From Erythroxylum novogranatense (Eukaryota; Streptophyta; Magnoliopsida; Malpighiales; Erythroxylaceae): DNA of 64,000 nucleotides. Positions 56,363 through 64,000 of this stretch are shown piece after piece. The stretch is taken from NCBI GenBank assembly GCA_029891385.1, contig CM057232.1, forward strand, positions 64,789,824 through 64,853,823, read 5' to 3'. Each line of letters starts with the position of its first letter. Position 1 is the stretch's first letter. The notes beneath the pieces are model-generated. The model was not told the DNA's origin. It saw nothing but the letters and a program-made list of their open reading frames with translations, and searched no databases. The position numbers and the translations under genes are program-made.

Positions 56363-58550
56363 TGTTAGGCCGGGCCCGGATGCCCGAATCCAGGCGGCCC
56401 TCGGGTCGCGCCAGCCGGCGCCCAAACCATGGACCCGATCCCAACATTTAGGCACAATCGATCAATTAATACATACATACATTGCGAATATACACAACCA
56501 TACATTAAAGACCCTATAACCATAGGGATTTCATATCATTGCAAATTAAGAAAAGTCAACAAGTATCCTCAAATGTAGCAAAACACAAAATGAAATCTAA
56601 ATCCAAAATACATGAGTATGCTCAATGTTAACATGCTCGGAGGGCCAACAAAATCTGAACTTAATACAAAGCTCTAATTTATGCGAAGTTTCCGATGCTG
56701 TATGAAAGTCAACGATCGTCTGATCCACTTTTGAGGAGGAAAGGAATGGGTTGAGCTACACAGCTTCGATGGCTAATATATTTATAGCCATTGGCAATTA
56801 GTACAAATCCCAATATGAGCGTATATATATTATATCTATATACACATCGGGCATTCACACGCCAATCGCTAATGTACGCACTCATTATAATTAATGCAAG
56901 TCATAAATATGTCACAAAGCCTCCTGATGAACAATTCACATATGCAATACACATCACAATGGCTCGAGGGTTCCATGGAAACAAAAGGAAGAAACCGAAG
57001 TTTACATCACGAGCGAAATGAGTCCATTCGAGCTCATATGCCACAAGCGGGCAGCCGGGAGAAGGCTCTTGTCGGCGTGCGTGATTTAATGAATGGTTCC
57101 ACTCTCGCCCAAACAAAAGCACATAATCATGCTCATAATCATTTCATCATATGATATTCTTTCATTTAGTCAAAATGCCATGACCAAGTCTAGGCATAAC
57201 ATGCTCAAAATCTATGTAATGCTATCAATTTTCATGCTTCTTTCCAAATATATGATAATCAAAGTCATTCAATTCATCACATTTAATCATGCATAACATA
57301 TAACATATATTCATACATAGCAAGAAATTGCCTAATCACACAATAACTATAAATATATTACCCACCTCTAATAAACGAGAATCCAATTCACGGATGTCCT
57401 TTTCTTGCGATAAAATCGGGTCACTTGGTTTCCTAAATCAACCAAGTTGCCATTCAATTAATATCCATAGCAATATCCAAAGATTAGAAAGTCGAAATAA
57501 AACATTAAAATCCATAATCGATCTTCTCCTAAAATTTCGAACCCTTTAAGGCTAATTCCGAACTTCCCTTGTCATACTTCTTATAGTCCTTAATTTTTAG
57601 ATCCCAACGAATCCAAGATCACCTCATTCGGATATCTACACCAAAAGATATCCCTAACGATATAAACATCTCAAATTCAGAAACAAGGGGCTTCGCCAAC
57701 GAAGGGCGCTTCGTCATGACGAAGACCCTTTCGCCGTGACGTCGCGCATGGCGAAGCGAAGGCTCGCCACGAACCAAATGTCGCACGTCGCGACGTCTCC
57801 CTTCGCACGTCGCGACGTCTACAACATTTCACACGCGACGAATAATCGTAAAATTATTTACGTCGCGACGTGGCTCCTTTCTTCGTTAAGCGTGGCGTGT
57901 TCATACGCGTCGTCGCGACGTCTGGTCGAGGAACTCGACTCAACCCAATTCTGCAGAACCCAACTTCGATCATTCCAAACTCAAATGCAACATATTTAAG
58001 GCATAGATCAAGACTTATACTACCATTCTAACTCATTCTAAGCTTGATTCATCCTAAATCAATAACTCAACGTTGTTCCCAAATTTTCAACTCAAAACCC
58101 TAAAACATCGATTTCTCTAAATCCAAGCTATATTAACGTTTAATCCAAGCGAAAACATGATAGGAAGGTCGAAAACTTACCGATCGAAGCTCAAATCCGT
58201 CAAAATTAGCTGAAATCGCAACTCCTTCTTCTTCTCTTCTTCCTCCTCTCGTGGCTATACTTCTTCTCTTCTCTTCGTTTTCCTTCTTTTCCTCTTCCTC
58301 TTTCTTTCTAATCTTTTAACCTAAGACACGAAACAAAGACCATAATGCCCTTCCAATAAGCCTAAGTCCATTCCAATTTAAGTACACTTCCCAAAATGCC
58401 CTTACTCATATAAATTCTCTAATTTTCTATTTAACTATATTAAACCTCAATTCCACATTAATACCCCCAATTAACTCAAATTAAAGCATAATCACATAAT
58501 TACCACAAATCATGCTTAATGACATCATAAAAAAAATTCGGGGCCTAACA
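56363..58550 (-). mobile_element. Tekay-like LTR (2188 bp), probably solo, nested in the SIRE-like LTR
   Basis: The plus strand starts TGTTAGGCCGGGCCCGG and ends ATTCGGGGCCTAACA. Flanks GACCG (56358-56362) and ACCCG (58551-58555) match poorly, so the target duplication is uncertain. No PBS or PPT adjoins. On the minus strand it has a purine-rich stretch and CGGTAAGTTTTCGACC (near 58180), followed by a palindromic block. Confidence 0.82.
57690..57940. repeat. CG-rich block of ACGTCGCGACGT palindromes
   Basis: GTCGCGAC starts at 57787, 57809, 57862 and 57912 (intervals 22, 53 and 50), mostly inside the 12-bp perfect palindrome ACGTCGCGACGT. Related CTTCG/CGAAG motifs fill 57690-57780. It is a sharp CpG-rich island within AT-rich DNA. 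Confidence 0.93.
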
Positions 58551-60235
58551 ACCCGACTATAAATAAGAGTCGAGATTGAAGAAGAAATAACTTTATGCAA
58601 CTTTATGAAACTTCATGAAACTCTGAGTATTCAACTTTTGATTTTCAGATTATCTGAGAGAAAAATTGTGAGCGATATTTCGAGTGAAAAAGTGTTAAGA
58701 GCATTTCTATTGTAACAAGCTCTTTACTATTCTTTCAATTAGAAAGTGTTACGAGATAGCTTTGAAGAGGCTAAGAGTAAAATAATACTTCTTTGTAAAG
58801 AGACACGGAGAGGCTCAGTCGAAAGAATACTTGTAAACAATTCAGAGATAGTGAAATCTCAGAAGGATATCTGAGGACTGGACGTAGCCCACGGTTTGGG
58901 GTGAACCAGGATAAACTGCTGTGTTTCTCTCTACTCTCATATTACTTATATCGTATTCTTCAAAATTAACAAAGTTTTTCAAACTAGTTACGAATTGATT
59001 TACGATAAGTTTTCGAAAGAACAAGTAATTTTTTTAAGGGGATTAAGAAAAAAGTTTATCACAATTCAACCCCCCCTTCTTGTGTATCTTGATCATATTA
59101 TTGTTCAATATATTAACGTGTGATTCACTTCAAACTTGTCATCCAATAATCAACACATAAGTAAATCAGAATGGTTTTGGTGGGTCCATAAACAGAATGT
59201 ACTATCATAATGCCATTTGATGGTCCTGCGTAGCCGTGAACTTAGGGGAGTCCTTGAAGGAGTTCCATGTCACTCGCGGGTATGCGAGAGAAGCCTTTTA
59301 TCAAAGTGCACTTGATTAAACTTAAGGGACCACCATAAACCCACATAATCATGCATTTCACATCTTGTAAACTTGTTGCCCAAAATGGCACATTTTTGAA
59401 ACATGATTTCATAAACTTGATATCCTTTCCAAAATGATTTCCATTTTTCATTTCATAATTCATCCACAAAATTTATATAGACAACATGTAGCAATTTCTC
59501 AAAGAATTTAAAGAACAATAAATGCACATTCAAAAAAAGTGGTCCAAAACATTTATTTCCATCTCTTGAAAGAAAACACTAATGGCTTATTATTTAATTA
59601 TAAAAATGAAACCCACCTTGAATTCCTTGCTGGAGTCTTATTCAAAGAAGCCTCTCCTTTTGCTCCTCTTGCCTCTCTTGATTTCATTTACAATAAAAAA
59701 ATCCCAATTCAATAGGAATTCTAATTTGAGAAACCTAAAAAAATACATTCATTAAAATTGATCCTAAAATACTTAAACCCATACATTTCCTAAGTTTCAT
59801 GAACCCAAAATCCTTTCATAATTCCAAATGATTTAAAAAGACCTTACCTTGTGTCTTTTTGGCTTAAATGAAAAGTCTTCTCTTCATTGACCTTTGGCTC
59901 TTCTTAAATAACCTCAAATTCACTCTTAAAAGCTAAGAAAAGATGAACCCTAGCTTAGCTTTCTTCCTTTCTTACAAAACCCGAAACACTTAACTCTCCT
60001 TTTTCACTTTCAGTGTTCTTTGCTTCTTTCTATCTTCAATTCATGTTTTTCTTCCTATCCAAAGTAAGACAACATTTTCCCCTTCCTATTTTACCCTTAA
60101 TGAATGTTAAAAGTCCACTTTATCTTCCTTTAATGCCTTGTAACTTTAATACTTAAAGACATACCAAAAATGCCCTTTATGCATTCTTACCACTTTTAAT
60201 TCAACTAATCCATGAAATAAATTCTACTAACATTG

Positions 60236-61377
60236 ACCTTTGGGACATCATCGAGAACAGACCATACACACCTGAAGATGATGATAAAAATCCAATTCCA
60301 CGAGAAAGATGGACAGCCGAGTAGAAAGCAAGATTTCAACTAAACTCCAAGGCGAACTTTTTCTTGAATTGCGCATTGAGCAGAAGCGAGTATGACAAAG
60401 TTCATGGATGCGAAATTGCCAAAGAAATGTAGGATACATTATCAATTGCACATGAAGAAACAAATCAAGTCAAGGAGTCCAAGATAAGCATTCTGGTGCA
60501 TCAGTACGAGTTGTTCAAAATGAAAGAAGAAGAGACCATTGATCAAATGTTTGGAAGATTTCAAACAATTGTTAATGGGCTAAAAGCTCTTGGAAGAACG
60601 TACAACAGTCAAGACCATGTTCGAAAGATTTTGAGGAGTCTGCCAAAAAGATGGAGACCCAAAGTAACTGCTGTACAAGAAACCAAAGACTTAAGCGTAC
60701 TGAAGCTTGATGAATTGCTTGGATCGTTGAAGATACACGAAGTAGAGCTTGATGCAGAAGATAAGCCCAAGAAAGAGAAGTCCATAGCACTCAAAGCAGG
60801 TCAAATGAATCACAAGATCCAGAAGAAGAAGACAAAAAGGAATACATCAAAGGCATTAAAGATTGAAGAATCAAAGGATGATGATTCCAGCAAGTCAGAA
60901 TCTGAATCAAGTGATGAAGACGACGAGCTATCTTTCATTTCAAGAAAGATAAGAAGAATGTGGAAAAAGAAGTCCAAAGGAAATTCAACATTCAGAAGGA
61001 ACAGTGGCAAAGACGATGGAAAAATCGAGAAAGCATCTATTACATGTTATGAATGCAATAAGCCGGGACATTACAAGTCTGAGTGTCCAATGTTGAAAAG
61101 ACAACCCAAAAAGAGTAGGGATAACAAGAAAAGCATGATGACAACGTGGGAGGATCTGGATTCATCAGAATCAGATACAAGCTCAGAAGCGTCAGAACAT
61201 GCTAACATATGTCTGGTAGCTGAAGAAGAAAGTGATGAAGAGGTAACTTCTAGCCATGATAATATAAAAGATGCATACTCAGAATTGTTAGAGGATTCTC
61301 ATGCTATTCTGAAACAATACAAGTTGTTGAAGAAGAAATATGTAGAAAACCTCAAACATACTCATGAGATAGAGTGA
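60236..61377 (+). pseudogene. copia gag (UBN2-type), 5'-truncated
   Basis: Recognisable from DIIENRPYTPEDDDKNPIPR, with stops at about 60322 and 60430. The open part from 60496 has the UBN2 pattern (YELFKMKEEETIDQMFGRFQ, RKILRSLPKRWRPKVTAVQE). It continues through a lysine/serine/acidic linker (SSKSESESSDEDDELSF), a CCHC knuckle CYECNKPGHYKSEC near 61048-61090, and an acidic coiled tail ending at 61377. The knuckle itself is intact. Confidence 0.92.
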
Positions 61378-62310
61378 GAATATAAATCGAGAAAGCAAGT
61401 TCGAGGAACTGAATAACAACAAAGTTATAGATAGATCCGAAGAGATTAAGCAGTTGAAATCGAGAATCAATAATCTCTCGATTGATCTAGCTAAATTCTG
61501 AATAGTACAAAAAGATGAATGAAATGCTAGAAAATGCAGACATCCGAGTGATAAAACCGGATTAGGGTTTGCTAAAAATAAGTCTCGGCATTACGTGAAA
61601 TCAATTGTTCAAAAGATAAGAAAAGATATCAATCGGGTTTTTAAAAGGTCATCAACGTTTCATTCTATGTCTTATTATCATTCATTACACCATACTAACC
61701 TAAAGGACCCAAGAGAATCTGGTACCTAAAAATAAGATAATATCTCCTACGAAATCCTTCTTTGGAAGAATCGGCGAGAACCATTGGTATTTGGACGGTG
61801 GATGCTCGCGTCACATGACGGAAAAAGGTCTATGTTCCTAGATCTTGATCAAGAAAGGAGGTTCGATAACTTTGGAGACAACAAGCGGGGCAAAATATTC
61901 GGGATTGGTAAGATTGGTAAGAATTCCATGCATGCATTAACAACGTCTTCGCTAGTTGATGGTCTAAAGCATAACTTGATCAAGATTAGTCAATTATGTG
62001 ATTACGGTTTTGAAGTTACATTCAACCAAAACTTTTGTGAAGTCGAAACAAAGATGGTTCTATTTTCTTTTCGCCAAAAGACGAAACAATCTTTACAAAA
62101 TTAATTTAGGCGATTTTAGTCTCAAAATATTTCATGTTTTTATCTCTTGAAGAATAAAGACGATCGGCATAAAAACTAAGTCATGTCGGGCTTTAAACAT
62201 ATTTCAAAACTTTTGAAACATGATTTGGTAAAAGGTTTGCCACAAATTTGTTTTAACAAAGATTTCTTTTGTAAAAGTTGTCGAAAGGGAAACAAGTTAA
62301 AATCTCTTTC
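61378..62310 (+). pseudogene. copia protease and GAG-pre-integrase, broken
   Basis: ENHWYLDGGCSRHMT, spread over about 61770-61823, corresponds to the active site, with DGG in place of the usual D-[ST]-G. The downstream GLKHNLIKISQLCDYGFEVTF is the protease body. GAG-pre-integrase traces follow (LVKGLPQICFNKDFFCKSC, with CRKGN). Several frameshifts and stops occur. Confidence 0.82.
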
Positions 62311-62763
62311 TCTTGAAACATTTCAGAACTTCATCTAGACCACTAGAGTTGTTACACATGGATTTATTTGGTCCAAGAAGGACAATAAGTCTTGGTGGAA
62401 AGAAGTATGGACTTGTCATTATTGATGATTTTACAAGGTTTTGTTGGATACTTTTTCGGCACATAAAGATGAGTCTTTCAAGTGCTTTAGAAACCTTTCC
62501 ATGAGGTTCTGAGAATGAAAAAGGAGTGTCTATAGCCAGATAAGGAGTGATCATGGTGGAGAATTCAAAATGAGAAGTTTAGAGTATTCTGCGAAGAAAA
62601 TGGAATTTTCCATAACTTCTACCCCAAGGACTCCATGAGAATGGAGTTGTTGAAAGAAAGAATAGGGCGATTCAAGAGATGGCAAGAACAATGTTTGTGC
62701 GAGATGAATCTTCCTAAATATTTCTGAAGAGTCATCAATCTGAGATGCTATATTCAGAATAGA
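62311..62763 (+). pseudogene. copia integrase core, broken
   Basis: HMDLFGPRR has the first acid and LVIIDDFTRFCWI follows. The second-acid region (GVIMVENSK in a shifted frame, corresponding to SDHGGEF) lies near 62545-62565, and ENGVVERKNRAIQEMARTM carries the catalytic Glu near 62640. At least three frameshifts or stops separate these motifs. Confidence 0.85.
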
Positions 62764-64000
62764 GTGTTGTTGCGACCAATATTGAAGAAAACTCCCTATG
62801 AGTTGTGGAATGGAAGGAGACCAAACATTTCTTATTTCCATCCTTTCGGTTGCAAGTGTACTATTCTGAACACAAAGGAAGTTCTGGACAAGTTTGATGC
62901 AAAGACTCTTTCAGGAATATTTCTAGGTTATTCTCTCACCTCAAAGGCATTTAGAGTCTACAACCTCACCTCAAAGACTGTTGAAGAAACTATTCATGTC
63001 AAGTTCGATGATAGCTCTCAACCCAATAAGGAAGAGGAATCAGATAATGATGCTGTTATAGTGCCTTTGACGGAGTACAAAGAAGTATCTTCATTAGAAA
63101 CTCTATATGACGAAAAGAAAGACATTTCGAAGAATTTGGAGTTAAAGAAAGATTGGAGATACAAAAGTTCTCATCCTAAAGAGTCAGTCATTGGAGAAAC
63201 CTCAGAAGGTGTACGAACAAGGTCCAAGTTCAGAAGAGAAGCCAACGTAACATTTATATCTGAAGTAGAACCTAAGAAGATTGATGAAGCTCTAAAAGAT
63301 GAAGTATGGATACTAGCTATGCAAGAGGAGTTGAATCAATTCTATAGGAATAAAGTCTGGTCCTTAGTTCCTAAACCTGAAAAGAAATCCATTATTGGTA
63401 CTAGATGGGTATTCAAGAATAAACTAGACGAATCAGGAAAAGTAAGTCACAATAAGGCAAGATTAGTAGCACAAGGCTATAATCAGCAAGAAGGAATAGA
63501 CTACAATGAGACATATGCTCCAGTAGCAAGACTTGAAGCAATAAGGATACTGCTTGCATATGCAGTTTCTCATGACATAAAGCTTTTTCAGATGGATGTA
63601 AAAAGTGCATTTCTGAATGGTTTTATAGATGAAGAAGTCTATGTTAAGCAACCTCCCAGATTTGAGGACATAAAGTATCCAGATCATGTCTACAGACTTC
63701 ATAAAGCCTTATATGGACCAAACAGCCCCTAGAGCTTGGTATGATCGTCTGAGTTCATTTCTTATAGAAAATGGATTTACTAGAGGTAAAGTAGACAAAA
63801 CTCTTTTAAAAGAACTTGAGTAATGATTTCATTATTGTGCAAATTTATGTTGATGATATTATTTTGGTGCAACTTCAAAAGGTTATCGTGAGTTTTGAAA
63901 ATCGATGAAAATGAATTTAAGATGAGCATGATGGGTGAGTTAAAATTCTTTCTTGGATTGCAAGTAAAGCAAACTAAGGATAAGATTTTATCCATCAACA
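62764..64000 (+). pseudogene. copia integrase tail and reverse transcriptase
   Basis: The open frame 62764-63732 covers the integrase C-terminus (KTPYELWNGRRPNISYFHPF, GIFLGYSLTSKAFRVYN) and an acidic linker. RT then starts near 63280 with GTRWVFKNKLDES, KARLVAQGYNQQEGIDY, YAPVARLEAIRILLAYA, FQMDVKSAFLNGF and HKALYG. The frame breaks at 63720, then AWYDRLSSFLIENGF and IYVDDIIL follow, with the YVDD box at 63846-63857. RNase H would be off the right edge. Confidence 0.92.

Larger units (their letters stand above)
55955..59132 (+). mobile_element. SIRE/Maximus-like copia solo LTR, TSD AACTT, containing another LTR
   Basis: It starts TGTTAAGTCAAATCAG, has the TTTTGATGACAAACAAAG phrase of SIRE-type U3, and ends TTCAACCCCCCCTTCTTGTG ... 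CACTTCA. AACTT flanks it on both sides (55950-55954, 59133-59137). Without the nested LTR it is about 990 bp. No PBS follows, so it is a solo LTR and not part of the copia element at 60236. A 41-bp repeat block begins about 150 bp from the start. Confidence 0.88.
54495..60235 (-). mobile_element. Tekay-like LTR in minus orientation, interrupted and truncated
   Basis: The plus-strand start TGTTGGGACCCCAAC matches the first bases of the solo LTR at 46547. Landmarks recur in both: GGGGTGAGCT.AAAGCTCGTGG (55784 and 46995), AAACCCACATAA.CATGC (59337 and 47356) and CTTGCCTCTCTTGATTTC (59669 and 47719). LTR parts are 54495-55954 and 59138-60235. The matching terminus (GGGGCCCAACA) is missing because the sequence switches to copia gag near 60235. 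It is inserted in the Athila-like element. Confidence 0.85.
60236..64000 (+). mobile_element. SIRE/Maximus-like copia element, 5'-truncated, cut by right window edge
   Basis: Gag, protease, integrase and RT occur in copia order on the plus strand. LTR, PBS and the gag N-terminus are missing: sequence switches from Tekay-like LTR to mid-gag at about 60235, a deletion junction. The gag style (long acidic, serine-rich linker and CCHC knuckle) suggests the SIRE lineage. Confidence 0.88.

Noticed and set aside
55955..60236. Idea that the SIRE-like LTR at 55955 is the 5' LTR of the copia element at 60236
   Set aside because: The LTR has a target duplication on both sides and no PBS. About 1.1 kb of Tekay-like LTR lies between it and gag.

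Overview
This 64-kb window looks like repeat-rich nuclear DNA from a flowering plant, probably a eudicot with an appreciable transposon load. I infer this from plant-type Ty1/copia (Tork/Angela-like and SIRE/Maximus-like), Ty3/gypsy (Athila-like and Tekay/Del chromovirus-like), CACTA (En/Spm), hAT MITE and L1-type LINE sequences, GT-AG introns and tRNA-type primer sites. I found no intact host gene, rRNA, tRNA or CRISPR array. Every transposon reading frame that I could follow is broken.

Layout. 1-7149: minus-strand copia element (5' LTR 5332-7149, unusually long leader, gag-PR-IN-RT) that runs off the left edge and is inserted inside the integrase of an Athila-like gypsy element, whose 3' half continues at 7150-11657. 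11706-12154: hAT MITE with an 8-bp target duplication. 12.6-14.0 kb: AT-rich repeats. 15.5-22.1 kb: defective CACTA transposon whose 3' part carries exons resembling LON protease and the CCR4-NOT scaffold NOT1. 22.9-28.6 kb: remains of three or four gypsy LTRs in both orientations. 29.2-30.0 kb: two copies of a fold-back element with tRNA-like promoter boxes, the second ending a minus-strand gypsy gag (to 31080). 31.4-32.4 kb: AT-rich MITE-like DNA.

32.4-46.4 kb: a Tekay-like element (5' LTR remnant, PBS, non-coding-looking interior, PPT, 3' LTR). Its 3' LTR contains an L1 LINE tail, which itself contains a 4.06-kb solo Tekay LTR; each level has its own target duplication. 46547-48710: another solo LTR (TSD AAGCT). 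49.7-54.5 kb: Athila-like element (LTR, PBS, gag, protease) interrupted by a SIRE-like solo LTR and carrying a duplicated gag segment. 54.5-60.2 kb: a minus-strand Tekay-like LTR, split by a SIRE-like solo LTR that holds yet another LTR. 60.2-64.0 kb: 5'-truncated SIRE-like copia element running off the right edge.

The most interesting pattern cuts across families. Nearly every LTR family here carries one compact block (about 75-260 bp) of short self-complementary motifs, arranged as pairs 19-23 bp apart, with pairs repeated every 41-72 bp, close to whole DNA helical turns. The motif differs by family (GTCGAC, GTCGCGAC, CACGATCATG, TTACACGG), but the block sits at comparable places: about 150 bp into both SIRE-like LTRs, about 260-330 bp into two Athila-like LTRs, and downstream of a conserved AAGTAAGT-like site in the Tekay-like LTRs. 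I do not know a named element that matches this.
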